From Sulfurovum riftiae (GTDB lineage Bacteria; Campylobacterota; Campylobacteria; Campylobacterales; Sulfurovaceae), in contig NZ_LNKT01000056.1 in the NCBI RefSeq assembly GCF_001595645.1, positions 62,001-126,000 of the forward strand: 64,000 nucleotides of DNA. The letters run 5' to 3'. The notes beneath the pieces were generated by a model. The model worked only from the letters and a program-made list of their open reading frames with translations, was not told where the DNA came from and searched no databases. A program made the translations under genes and the position numbers. Of the stretch, positions 18,424-25,805 are shown one piece after another (position 1 is the stretch's first letter; each line of letters starts with the position of its first letter).

Positions 18424-18867
18424 TTAATCGTTTCGTATAATAAGACTGGAGGGCAGGCCGAACTGTTCGATGATCTCTCTCTCTTTTTGGCGCATCTCGC
18501 CATCATCTGTTTCATGGTCGTATCCCAGCAGATGCAAGAGCCCATGAATGAAAAGCAGCTTGAGTTCATCCTGTTCGGTATGTCCGTAGGTTTTTGCCTT
18601 CTCTTTGACAAAGTCTGCTGAAATGACTATCGTTCCCAATGGTATATCGAAGACGCTCTGCTCGGTAAAAGGTGTCTCAAGGGGAAAACTCAGTACATCG
18701 GTGGGGTTGTTCTTTTCTCTGTATTCACGATTGAGTTCACGGATGCTTTCATTGTCCGTGATGATGAGTTCTATCTCTCTGTTGGTCAGAGACTGCGCGA
18801 TCGCTTCAAGTGCGTCAATATCGACATTGAGTGAGGTCTGGTTATCGAGGTCTATTATACTCTTCAT
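18424..18867 (-). CDS. ybeY: Endoribonuclease YbeY
   Basis: A 147-residue metal-dependent ribonuclease in 16S rRNA 3' maturation and ribosome quality control. The zinc motif HGLLHLLGYDH places His108, His112 and His118 as ligands. The DVLSFPLE segment (about 57-64) is the other family signature. It is divergent from queC, with 56 bases between the start codons. Confidence 0.95.
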   Translation of the reverse strand: MKSIIDLDNQTSLNVDIDALEAIAQSLTNREIELIITDNESIRELNREYREKNNPTDVLSFPLETPFTEQSVFDIPLGTIVISADFVKEKAKTYGHTEQDELKLLFIHGLLHLLGYDHETDDGEMRQKEREIIEQFGLPSSLIIRND

Positions 18868-18923
18868 GCCCGAAGTTTACCCAAATCTTGGTAAAATGAC
18901 AGTAAAAATATCAGGACGGTAGA

Positions 18924-19601
18924 ATGGGTAAAAAAGCAGTCTGTATTATCTCTGGAGGCATGGACAGTGCATTGAGTGCCAAGATCGCCCAGAAAGAGGG
19001 GTATGAGATCATTGCGCTGCATTTCAATTACGGACAGCGTACGCAGTACAAAGAGCTGGCATGTTTCAGAAAGATCGCCGAAGAGCTGAAGGCAGCGGAA
19101 ACATACGAGATCGACCTCGATTTTTTCGAGCAGATCGGTGCTTCGGCTCTGACGGACAGAAGTATCGACGTTCCGACCGGTGGAGTGGAAGAGGGCGTTC
19201 CTGTGACCTATGTGCCTTTCCGGAACGGTATCTTTCTCTCTATCGCTGCTGCCCTTGCGGAGAAGCATGGTGCCGAAGCCCTCTTCATCGGGGTGGTAGA
19301 AGAGGACAGCTCGGGCTACCCTGACTGTCGCGAGAGCTATATCGAACAGATGGAGAAGGCGATCAACCTGGGTACGAAAGAGGAGACGAATATTACGATC
19401 AGAATGCCTCTGGTCGCACTGCAGAAGAGCCAGATCGTGCAGAAGGCTTTGGAACTGGGCGTCCCTCTGGCCGATACCTGGAGCTGCTACCAGTCGGAAG
19501 ATCTTGCCTGTGGGGTCTGTGACAGCTGCCGCCTGCGTCTGAGGGGATTCGAGATCGCCGGGGTGCAGGATCCCATCCCTTACCGCAAAGATTCTAATTG
19601 A
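18924..19601 (+). CDS. queC: 7-cyano-7-deazaguanine synthase QueC
   Basis: A 225-residue enzyme that makes preQ0 from carboxydeazaguanine, ammonia and ATP in queuosine synthesis. The PP-loop SGGMDS is at residues 10-15. The C-terminal zinc site uses Cys188, Cys196, Cys199 and Cys202 (CYQSEDLACGVCDSC). The start ATG at 18924 follows AGGACGG. The last few codons and the stop are copied again 270 bases downstream as part of a duplicated segment. Confidence 0.95.
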   Translation: MGKKAVCIISGGMDSALSAKIAQKEGYEIIALHFNYGQRTQYKELACFRKIAEELKAAETYEIDLDFFEQIGASALTDRSIDVPTGGVEEGVPVTYVPFRNGIFLSIAAALAEKHGAEALFIGVVEEDSSGYPDCRESYIEQMEKAINLGTKEETNITIRMPLVALQKSQIVQKALELGVPLADTWSCYQSEDLACGVCDSCRLRLRGFEIAGVQDPIPYRKDSN

Positions 19602-19689
19602 TGTAATCATAAAATTGCGTAGGGTCGGTTTACCGACCACCTTGATATGTTTGTTTTCAATTGGTCGATAAATCGACCCTACGTGTAAA
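19579..19689. repeat. Segment duplication, copy 1 (queC tail plus palindrome pair)
   Basis: This 111-base segment runs from the last 8 codons of queC through a palindrome pair: GTAGGGTCGG...CCGACC at 19619-19638 and GGTCGATAAATCGACC before CCCTAC, ending at 19683. The same order and spacing recur at 19846-19956 with scattered differences in the loop. Confidence 0.75.
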
Positions 19690-19827
19690 ATTCGTGAAAA
19701 CCTATAAGCGACCTTGAGTCAAGCTTAGGATGACAAAAATATATGTCATTCCGAACTCGATCCGGAATCTCCTCCAATCCTTGTTCCTATGCTGTGCTGG
19801 GAATGCATATGAGAGTGAAGAAATCAT

Positions 19828-19846
19828 GTAGGGTCGGTTCACCGAC
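19828..19846. repeat. Palindromic repeat half-unit
   Basis: GTAGGGTCGGTTCACCGAC is a further copy of the dispersed palindrome. It directly abuts the second copy of the queC-tail duplication. The segment between the two copies (19690-19827) shows no gene. Confidence 0.6.
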
Positions 19847-19956
19847 TTACCGCAAAGATTCTAATTGAGGCCATCATAAAATTGCGTAGGGTCGGTTTAC
19901 CGACCACATTGACATATTCATGCAAAACAGGTCGATAAATCGACCCTACGTGTAAA
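19846..19956. repeat. Segment duplication, copy 2 (queC tail plus palindrome pair)
   Basis: The segment begins CTTACCGCAAAGATTCTAATTG, as at the queC end, though it encodes nothing here. It then contains another GTAGGGTCGG...CCCTAC pair in the same spacing as copy 1. It ends 15 bases before the truD stop. Confidence 0.75.
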
Positions 19957-19971
19957 GAGTTATGATTTTAG

Positions 19972-21060
19972 TTATGTCTTCAGTGAGAACTTTCCGATCT
20001 CTTCAAGAAAAGTGGTTGCATACGAACCTTTTGGCAGATAGAACGCTACAGTAAGCTTCCGGGTCTCTTTTTCATAATCCGTCTCAACCTCTTTCGGCCA
20101 GATCCATGCAAAGCGCCTGTCACCTTTAAGGGAGCTCAGTTCCGTATCGTCGAAGGGCTCCTCAAGGTGGTAGGCATCGCTTTTGGCCCGCATGGCAGTC
20201 GCCCCACAGAGCAGTCCCGTAGGTGAGATCTTTGCCTGTTTGAAAGCCTGTGCACTCTGCATCATATCTTTGACATAGTTCGGTTTTCCGTAAGGGTAGG
20301 GCATAATGACATCCCCCAGAAAGAGTTTGAAGAACTGTGGCTGTTTGGCCAGTACTTTGACAAGCTCCAGGGGGTATTTGAGCTTTTTTGCAGCGGCATC
20401 GCTCTTCTCTTTGTTTATGACAGCCGAGAGTTTGACACGCGAAGCGAGCCATTTGTTGAAAAGATAACTTTGGTAGGCAGAGACAAGCAGTTTCTCTTTG
20501 CTCCCTTTGAGCTTTTTCCCGCTGTGTGCGATCTCTTTTCCCTGAAGGTAGGAGAGGCTGTCCTCCCCGAAACGCTGGTAGCCGTAGTAGTTGGGTATGC
20601 CGTCCACCTGCATCTTCTTTGCCGTGGTGTTGAAGAATTTTGCATCTTTCTCATTGACTTTATGCAATATGATGGAGAAACGGTTGCCTTTGAGATGGCC
20701 TATCTTGATGGGTGCTTTGTTATAGGTACGTTCGAGTATCTCAACTCTTTCCGTTGTCAAGTTTTTATTGAGCTCTCTTTCTGCCTGTTTTGGCAGGGAG
20801 ATGTACTGTATGGTGGTCGCACTTTTGTCTTTCAGCCCGGCATAACCGATGTCACGCTCCTGCAGTCCGGTTGCTTTGGCCAGAACGGTAATGAGCTTCC
20901 AGGTGCTCATGTCGGTCTTTTTGATCTTCAGAATGAGAAAATTCCCGTTTCCGGTAAAGCTGTATAGAGGGATCTCCTCTACAAAGAAGCGTTCAATGGT
21001 CTGTTTGAAATCGAATTGCAGAGGGGAGTGGTCATAGGCATAGGTCTTAATGTGATTCAT
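19972..21060 (-). CDS. truD: tRNA pseudouridine synthase TruD
   Basis: A 362-residue enzyme that makes pseudouridine-13 in tRNA. The catalytic aspartate is Asp78 in YAGLKDKSATTIQY. Other TruD signatures are the N-terminal RFFVEEIPLY (about 24-33) and the NYYGYQRFG segment near 155-163. Length is typical. A TATAAT sits 6 bases upstream of the ATG, so the message may be almost leaderless. Its terminator region faces the duplicated palindromes downstream of queC. Confidence 0.93.
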   Translation of the reverse strand: MNHIKTYAYDHSPLQFDFKQTIERFFVEEIPLYSFTGNGNFLILKIKKTDMSTWKLITVLAKATGLQERDIGYAGLKDKSATTIQYISLPKQAERELNKNLTTERVEILERTYNKAPIKIGHLKGNRFSIILHKVNEKDAKFFNTTAKKMQVDGIPNYYGYQRFGEDSLSYLQGKEIAHSGKKLKGSKEKLLVSAYQSYLFNKWLASRVKLSAVINKEKSDAAAKKLKYPLELVKVLAKQPQFFKLFLGDVIMPYPYGKPNYVKDMMQSAQAFKQAKISPTGLLCGATAMRAKSDAYHLEEPFDDTELSSLKGDRRFAWIWPKEVETDYEKETRKLTVAFYLPKGSYATTFLEEIGKFSLKT

Positions 21061-21189
21061 GGGCGAATTATAGCGAAATTATCATCTATAAATGATAGAT
21101 TACCAATAGATATAAAAGTAGTGAAATATGTTGAATGAGAATTAAAATATTAACTTTTAAGTATAAGATTTTTTTAATGAAATATTATA

Positions 21190-21195
21190 TATAAT
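21190..21195 (+). promoter_or_regulatory. Likely -10 box for the riboswitch leader
   Basis: TATAAT lies about 35 bases before the first riboswitch aptamer in an extremely A/T-rich stretch. A start near 21202 would put both aptamers in the leader of the DUF4382 gene. No convincing -35 is seen. Confidence 0.45.
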
Positions 21196-21229
21196 AAATT
21201 CGTTACAGTCACGTATGTTTTTAAATTTT

Positions 21230-21312
21230 ATTTGTTGTGCCAAACTTGTTGTGAAGCAAGGACGGAAAGCCATGGGTCTTCAATATGTTGAAGATCGCCA
21301 GGTTGCCAAATA
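21230..21312 (+). ncRNA. Cyclic di-GMP-I (GEMM-I) riboswitch, first of two
   Basis: The sequence has the GEMM-I core: GCCAAAC, then a P2 hairpin CTTGTT-GTGA-AGCAAG capped by a GNRA tetraloop, then GGACGGAAAGCC, then a P3 arm GGGTCTTC paired with GAAGATCGCC, and GGTTGCC closing P1 (TTTG with CAAA). The base three positions before AAAC is G, as in c-di-GMP binders, rather than the A seen in cGAMP-binding relatives. A 16-base perfect palindrome at 21314-21329, with a T-run at 21344-21350, follows and could be the expression platform. Confidence 0.9.
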
Positions 21313-21389
21313 CCAATACATATGTATTGATGTATTGTTCTGCTTTTTTTCTACTTGTTATGCCTATGAATCTTATTTAATTTAAACTT

Positions 21390-21475
21390 ATTTTGTTGTG
21401 CCAAACTTGTTGTGAAGCAAGGACGGAAAGCCATGGGTCTTCATTTTATCGAAGATCGCCAGGTTGCCAAAATGA
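21390..21475 (+). ncRNA. Cyclic di-GMP-I (GEMM-I) riboswitch, second of two
   Basis: A second aptamer with the same core bases and the same GTGA tetraloop as the first. P1 is longer here (ATTTTG with CAAAAT), and the P3 loop differs (ATTTTAT in place of AATATGTT). It ends about 46 bases before the lipoprotein start, close to the AAAGGA ribosome-binding site at 21511-21516. It could therefore act on translation, or on RNA stability, since no obvious terminator follows. Confidence 0.9.
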
Positions 21476-21521
21476 ATTTATACTTCTTTTGTACAACATC
21501 CAATTATACTAAAGGATATTT

Positions 21522-22565
21522 ATGAAAAGATTTCATAAACTGATAGCTATTGTACTATCACTAACGATCATTACACTCATTTCCGGATGCAGTGGCGGTG
21601 GAAGCAATAATACAGCTTCGGCTGCAAATACTGCCAGTACGACTTCCACTGTAAGCACAGATGAAATGTCTACTACTGAAAATACAGGTAGTACTACTTC
21701 TACAAATACAGATGAAACAGCTACTGATACAAACAGTGGTGATACATCATCCAGTGACATAGCCACAGGTACTGTTGCATTGAGTCTTACAGATGCACCT
21801 ACAGACAATGAAGAGATAAAAGGTGTGTATGTTACGTTTACCGGTCTGCGTTATCAATATAATGACAAGAATGAGAGCAATGAAAGTGACAAGGGATGGC
21901 AGGATGTGAATCTTAGTGAACCTGTAACAGTCGATCTGCTTGCACTCCAGGATGGAAATACAACACTTTTAAATCAAACCGATTTGCCTGCCGGCGTTAT
22001 AGACCATGTTCGATTTATATTGGATACTAACAATTGCTATGTACTGCTTGTAGGTGATATTGCCAAACCATTGACAGTTCCAAGTGGTGATCAAACCGGA
22101 TACAAAGCCATTGGAGGATTTACGATACCTGCCGGTGGTTCTATAAGTGTGACAGCAGATTTTGATCTCAGAAAATCTTTGGTAGTCAATAAAAATAAAT
22201 ATATATTGAAGCCAACCATAAAAATTATTGACACTATAGAAGTTGGTAAGATCAAAGGTACGATGACATTGGATGAAGAAGGTTCAAAGATCATTGTTTA
22301 TGCCTATGAGGATGGAAGTTGGGATGATAATGAATCAAATTCTGACAATAACTTTACTCATGCCGTTTTAAGTACCGATGCTACAAAAGGAAGCTACATA
22401 TTACCATGGCTTACAGTAGGAGAGTATGACCTGATCGTAGTTGCCACAGATATAACGGGAGTATTTGAAAATATTTTAGGATATCTTGATAATGTACCTG
22501 TTCAGGCAGGTGAAACTACTATCCAGGACATTAATAATTCGACACTGCTTCCTTCCCTCCCTTAA
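21522..22565 (+). CDS. DUF4382 lipoprotein under c-di-GMP riboswitch control
   Basis: A 347-residue lipoprotein: the lipobox ends at Cys23 (LISGC). A low-complexity Ser/Thr/Asn/Asp linker spans about 25-85. A DUF4382 domain follows at about 86-240, beginning GTVALSLTDAPTDNEEIKGV, and a further beta-rich, carboxypeptidase-regulatory-like module ends the protein. Function of DUF4382 is unknown; a surface adhesin or matrix protein would fit control by c-di-GMP. The two riboswitches lie directly in its leader. It is monocistronic, followed by a hairpin. Confidence 0.82.
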   Translation: MKRFHKLIAIVLSLTIITLISGCSGGGSNNTASAANTASTTSTVSTDEMSTTENTGSTTSTNTDETATDTNSGDTSSSDIATGTVALSLTDAPTDNEEIKGVYVTFTGLRYQYNDKNESNESDKGWQDVNLSEPVTVDLLALQDGNTTLLNQTDLPAGVIDHVRFILDTNNCYVLLVGDIAKPLTVPSGDQTGYKAIGGFTIPAGGSISVTADFDLRKSLVVNKNKYILKPTIKIIDTIEVGKIKGTMTLDEEGSKIIVYAYEDGSWDDNESNSDNNFTHAVLSTDATKGSYILPWLTVGEYDLIVVATDITGVFENILGYLDNVPVQAGETTIQDINNSTLLPSLP

Positions 22566-22572
22566 GTTTAAA

Positions 22573-22600
22573 TTTTCCCACCTCCTCCGAGGTGGAAAAT
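22573..22600 (+). terminator. Hairpin after the DUF4382 gene
   Basis: TTTTCCCACCTC pairs with GAGGTGGAAAA with one bulged C, starting 8 bases after the stop codon. There is no T-run after the stem, so it may act as a transcript end or stability element rather than a classical terminator. Confidence 0.45.
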
Positions 22601-22788
22601 CAAATACCTTAAACATCAACCAACAACACTATCAAAGCCTTTACCCATTTCATATTTTAAATAATGAGAGAGTAGACAACTTTCATACTTCTTAAGTATG
22701 AATCCATATTCAGACCACTACATTCCGGCTGTCTAACCTGAACCGTTACTTCAGAAAAGTGTGGTAGGGTTCTTCTGGTCTGCAGGGA
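22601..22788. other. Structured intergenic region without a gene
   Basis: This 190-base gap between convergent genes has two stem-loops: TTCATACTT/AAGTATGAA at 22682-22702 and CAGACCA/TGGTCTG at 22711-22717 and 22776-22782, enclosing a 58-base loop. No reading frame of note is present. A small RNA is possible but nothing identifies one. Confidence 0.35.
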
Positions 22789-23574
22789 TTATCCGCATTT
22801 TCCGGGAGCACATTTCATACCGCCGCATTTCCCCTCCAGTTTGCTTTTTACACTGCCTGTCTGCATGCTGTCTATCATCTGCTGGGTCTCTTTGGGATGT
22901 GCGATGAATTTGTATCCTTTGTACAGCGTATAGAAACCGTAGAAGATCACGAGCATGGCAGCCAGTTTCATCATGGTACCGCGCAGTGAGCCTTTTTGCA
23001 GGAACTTTGTCACCGTTCCCAAAAAGAAGAGTGCAGGGATGGTCGCCAGGCCGAAGGTCGCCATGACGATGGCACCCCAGAGCGGACTGGCAGTACTGGC
23101 CGCAAAGATGGCAAAGGAGTAGACCAGGCCGCAGGGGATGATGCCGTTGAGCATACCCAGCAGATAGAAACTGGGAAGTGACTGGCTGCTGATGAGTTTT
23201 CTGAAGGTATTATGGTACCACTTGTGTTTGGAGATGGACCACTCTGCGGAGTTGAGGAATTTGAGGTTACCTACCAGTGAGAGGCCCGCCAGTATCATTA
23301 GAAGACCGGTCAGCAGAAAGAGTACCCCTTTGGTCGTCGGTGTAAAAGCGATGGCTTTTCCCATAAGGCCGAAGAGTGCTCCCAGTATGGCATAGGTTGT
23401 GACCCTGCCGAAATTGTAGGCAAGGTGCGAGATGGTCTGCTGTGCCCAGCTGGAAGTGTGGTCGATCTTGCTGGAACTGTAGGCAACGACGATCCCCCCG
23501 CACATTCCGATGCAGTGTCCGACACTTCCGAGGAAGGCTGTACTGAGGATAATAAGTAGGTCTATATTGTTCAT
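22789..23574 (-). CDS. SafE/DsbD-like membrane protein with C-terminal MKCxxGKC tail
   Basis: A 261-residue membrane protein with six or more helices. The first helix carries GHCIGMCGG (residues 19-27), and a second conserved proline-cysteine GIIPCGL lies near residue 148, as in the 'sulfite exporter TauE/SafE' and DsbD_2 group, which in related bacteria serves copper delivery to cytochrome oxidase (CcoH/CcoS-like context) or thiol transfer. The last 13 residues are KCGGMKCAPGKCG, a cysteine motif that recurs in other proteins of this window. Substrate uncertain; copper or thiol chemistry is inferred from the cysteines. Confidence 0.7.
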   Translation of the reverse strand: MNNIDLLIILSTAFLGSVGHCIGMCGGIVVAYSSSKIDHTSSWAQQTISHLAYNFGRVTTYAILGALFGLMGKAIAFTPTTKGVLFLLTGLLMILAGLSLVGNLKFLNSAEWSISKHKWYHNTFRKLISSQSLPSFYLLGMLNGIIPCGLVYSFAIFAASTASPLWGAIVMATFGLATIPALFFLGTVTKFLQKGSLRGTMMKLAAMLVIFYGFYTLYKGYKFIAHPKETQQMIDSMQTGSVKSKLEGKCGGMKCAPGKCG

Positions 23575-23631
23575 TTAGGCTCTTTTAGGAGGTGTTTGGG
23601 ATAAAATTATAAAACTATAGTCTTTTTTTGT

Positions 23632-23637
23632 TAAAAT
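23632..23637 (+). promoter_or_regulatory. Extended -10 box upstream of the TerB-like gene
   Basis: TGTTAAAAT places a TAAAAT -10 with TGn extension about 40 bases upstream of the TerB-like start. The ribosome-binding site is a loose AAGGAAAA. Confidence 0.4.
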
Positions 23638-23676
23638 GGTGTTAAGTTTCATTCGAGGCGCCTATGAAGGAAAACA

Positions 23677-24120
23677 ATGTTTAAAACATTTAAACGAAAT
23701 GTCATGAAAATGTTCAGAGAGCTGCTGGTCTACCACAACAGTTCTCTTGAATTCCGTGCCAAACTGCTGACTTTGATGATCACATCGGACAGTGAGATAA
23801 ACGAATGCGAAAAGCAGAAACTTAAAGAGATCGCCCATACGATCTACGACGATGACCAGGAACGTGCAGAACTCCTCATCGATACGGTCTATGAGTTCCA
23901 TACCAAGATCATGACCAACAACGGCCTGGATTTCGAACATCTTATTGCACAGGTTAGTAAAGAGGTCAAAGAGGTCAAGCGCTTTTGCGAAAAGATAGAT
24001 ATTGGCCTTTTGATGCAGCTGCATGAGTGCATCGATGAGGAAGAGGAAGCAGATGAAGCGCTCTTTCAAATACGTATTGTCGAGTTTCTGCAGAATTTGA
24101 AAGAAGAGTGCAGGGTATAG
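23677..24120 (+). CDS. TerB-like helical protein
   Basis: A 147-residue all-helical, acidic protein. The segment RAKLLTLMITSDSEINECEKQ (roughly residues 28-48) resembles the TerB/DUF533 fold, in which acidic residues can bind metal. No signal peptide. It is followed 2 bases later by acylphosphatase and probably forms an operon with it. Function is unknown; the TerB assignment is by pattern only. Confidence 0.5.
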   Translation: MFKTFKRNVMKMFRELLVYHNSSLEFRAKLLTLMITSDSEINECEKQKLKEIAHTIYDDDQERAELLIDTVYEFHTKIMTNNGLDFEHLIAQVSKEVKEVKRFCEKIDIGLLMQLHECIDEEEEADEALFQIRIVEFLQNLKEECRV

Positions 24121-24122
24121 TC

Positions 24123-24398
24123 ATGGAGTGGTACAGGTTTGTCATCAGTGGCAGAGTACAGGGGGTCTTCTACAGAAAATTCGTCTCACAGGAACTGATG
24201 AAAAAGCAATTCAAAGGTTATATACAGAACCTGCCAGACGGTACGGTAGAAGTGGTGGCGGAGATCTTTGACGATGAACTGGATGATTTCCTCCTGATCC
24301 TCAAAGAGGGGTCACCTTTGAGCAGAGTGGAAGATATAAGATATGAGGTCATCGACGATGCCAAGTTCAATACCGACGGCTTTGAGATACGATATTGA
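24123..24398 (+). CDS. acyP: Acylphosphatase
   Basis: A 91-residue enzyme that hydrolyses acyl phosphates. The family signature GRVQGVFYRKF holds the catalytic Arg18, and YIQNLPDGTVE holds Asn36. The start is the ATG at 24123; the upstream ATG at 24108 would overlap the preceding gene and is not needed. Size is normal. Confidence 0.92.
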   Translation: MEWYRFVISGRVQGVFYRKFVSQELMKKQFKGYIQNLPDGTVEVVAEIFDDELDDFLLILKEGSPLSRVEDIRYEVIDDAKFNTDGFEIRY

Positions 24399-24403
24399 AC
24401 ACT

Positions 24404-24423
24404 GTAGGGTCGGTTTACCGACC
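24404..24423. repeat. Palindromic repeat half-unit
   Basis: GTAGGGTCGGTTTACCGACC lies 5 bases after the acylphosphatase stop and is transcribed ahead of the cysteine-rich small gene. Confidence 0.65.
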
Positions 24424-24455
24424 AAATAAAAACAGAAGACAAGAGGAGAAAACAA

Positions 24456-24656
24456 ATGGCCAGCGGATGGGGATGCCAGTATATGGGAAAGAACGGCGAT
24501 ATCAAAGAGTGGTGTATGAAACTCAACCATATCTGCGATCCGGGATGCAGAGGTTGCATCATTTACGGAAAGGTGGAGTTCTCCCAGCCCCAGGTCGATG
24601 AGGAGCAGGAGAAAAAGGTCAAGAAACGCAGTGACAATCCGCTGGGGGAGAGGTAA
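24456..24656 (+). CDS. Small cysteine-rich cytoplasmic protein
   Basis: A 66-residue protein with five cysteines at residues 7, 20, 27, 31 and 34 (CQYMG, WCMKL, HICDPGCRGC) and a charged C-terminal tail. A good ribosome-binding site, AAGAGGAG, precedes the ATG at 24456. The cysteine spacing suggests a zinc or iron-sulfur site. I do not recognise the family, but the site, the spacing and the codon use look real. Confidence 0.6.
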   Translation: MASGWGCQYMGKNGDIKEWCMKLNHICDPGCRGCIIYGKVEFSQPQVDEEQEKKVKKRSDNPLGER

Positions 24657-24670
24657 GGCATTTTCAGTCT

Positions 24671-24746
24671 GTAGGGTTGGCTTCAGCCAACCGGTTCATA
24701 TCGGCTTTTGTTCATAGAGAAAAAGGTGGGCTGAAGACCACCCTAC
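24671..24746. repeat. Palindrome pair, GGTTGGCTTCAGCC variant
   Basis: GTAGGGTTGGCTTCAGCCAACC (24671-24692) is followed after 32 bases by GGTGGGCTGAAGACCACCCTAC (24725-24746). It is the second sequence type of the dispersed palindrome. Its right end includes the stop codon of msrA. Confidence 0.65.
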
Positions 24747-25273
24747 GAGGAGACCTTGTCTGAAAAATTCTCCATCAGCTTCTGTATTTTCGGAGGAATG
24801 ACAGCCATGCAGTACCCCTGCATAGAATTCTGTCTGTAATAATCCTGATGATAGCTTTCGGCAGGGTAGTAGTTCTTTAGCGGTTCGAGCGTGGTGACGA
24901 TAGGATCGCTGTAATGTTCCTGGGCACGTTCGATGGCTCTTTTGGCCGCTTCGAGCTCCTCTTCATTTTGGTAACAGACACAGCTGCGGTATTGTGTACC
25001 CACGTCCGCACCCTGACGGTTGAGCTGGGTCGGGTTGTGGGTGGAAAAGAAGACATCCAGAAGGGTATCGAGATCGATCACTTCATCATCGTAAGTGATC
25101 TTGATCACCTCTGCGTAGCCTGTATCGCCACTGCACACGGAGCGGTAATCCGGGTCAGGCATATCACCGTTCGCATAGCCGCTCTCTACGTCGCTTACAC
25201 CTTTGAGCAGTTCAAAGACCGCTTCGGTACACCAGAAACATCCGCCGCCCAGTATCAATTCTTTTGTCGCCAT
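24743..25273 (-). CDS. msrA: Peptide methionine sulfoxide reductase A
   Basis: A 176-residue MsrA that repairs methionine-S-sulfoxide. The catalytic motif GGCFWCTEAVF places the nucleophile at Cys12; GYANGD, YTEVCS-type YAEVIKITYDDE and the HNPTQLNRQGADVGTQYRS block are family signatures. The stop codon lies within a palindromic repeat, so the C-terminal end (NFSDKVSS) may have been altered by it. Divergent from the thioredoxin gene. Confidence 0.94.
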   Translation of the reverse strand: MATKELILGGGCFWCTEAVFELLKGVSDVESGYANGDMPDPDYRSVCSGDTGYAEVIKITYDDEVIDLDTLLDVFFSTHNPTQLNRQGADVGTQYRSCVCYQNEEELEAAKRAIERAQEHYSDPIVTTLEPLKNYYPAESYHQDYYRQNSMQGYCMAVIPPKIQKLMENFSDKVSS

Positions 25274-25324
25274 TTTTCATCCTTTGTAAATGCTACTTTA
25301 GTCCAATATGTATTGAGTTATGTA

Positions 25325-25333
25325 TGCTATAAT
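25325..25333 (+). promoter_or_regulatory. Extended -10 promoter for the thioredoxin-two-component operon
   Basis: TGCTATAAT lies 44 bases upstream of the thioredoxin ATG at 25377, which has a strong TTTGGAGG site just ahead of it. Confidence 0.65.
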
Positions 25334-25376
25334 ATCCAAGAAAATAAAAAATTACATAATTTTTGGAGGTTTTACA

Positions 25377-25805
25377 ATGAATATAAATGTAGTATGTCCA
25401 CATTGTCTCAAAGTAAACAGAATACCCAAGAAAGACCATTATACCAAAGCCAACTGCGGTGCCTGCAAGAAGTTACTGCTGGACAGCAAGCCGGTTTCCG
25501 TCGATGCGAACAAGCTGGGGATCTTCCTGGCCAATTCCGATATTCCTGTGGTCGTGGATTTTTGGGCACCGTGGTGCGGCCCCTGTCTGCAGATGGCACC
25601 GGCATTCGAAGAGGCTGCCCTGGCCATGCCGCTTCAAGCACAGTTTTTGAAAGTCAATACGGAGGAACAGCAGGCCCTGGGTGCCCAGTATGGTATCAGA
25701 AGTATCCCGACACTGATCGTCTTCAAGAACGGTAAGCAGGTAGACCAGCTCAGCGGTGCTTTGAGCGCAAGTCGTCTTCAGAGCTGGGTGAAACAGTTTG
25801 TCTAA
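25377..25805 (+). CDS. Thioredoxin with N-terminal zinc ribbon (TrxC type)
   Basis: A 142-residue thioredoxin 2-type protein. The N-terminal zinc ribbon uses CPHC (7-10) and CGAC (27-30). The thioredoxin fold follows, with WCGPC at 66-70 and the cis-proline in IRSIPT. The start was chosen at 25377 for its GGAGG site; an earlier ATG at 25320 overlaps the promoter. The stop overlaps the TTG start of the response regulator by 8 bases, so the redox protein and the two-component system are co-translated. Confidence 0.9.
   Translation: MNINVVCPHCLKVNRIPKKDHYTKANCGACKKLLLDSKPVSVDANKLGIFLANSDIPVVVDFWAPWCGPCLQMAPAFEEAALAMPLQAQFLKVNTEEQQALGAQYGIRSIPTLIVFKNGKQVDQLSGALSASRLQSWVKQFV

Noticed and set aside
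21230-21475. The tandem aptamers as cGAMP (GEMM-Ib) sensors
   Set aside because: The discriminating position before AAAC is G in both copies, as in c-di-GMP binders. A biochemical test would still be needed for certainty.
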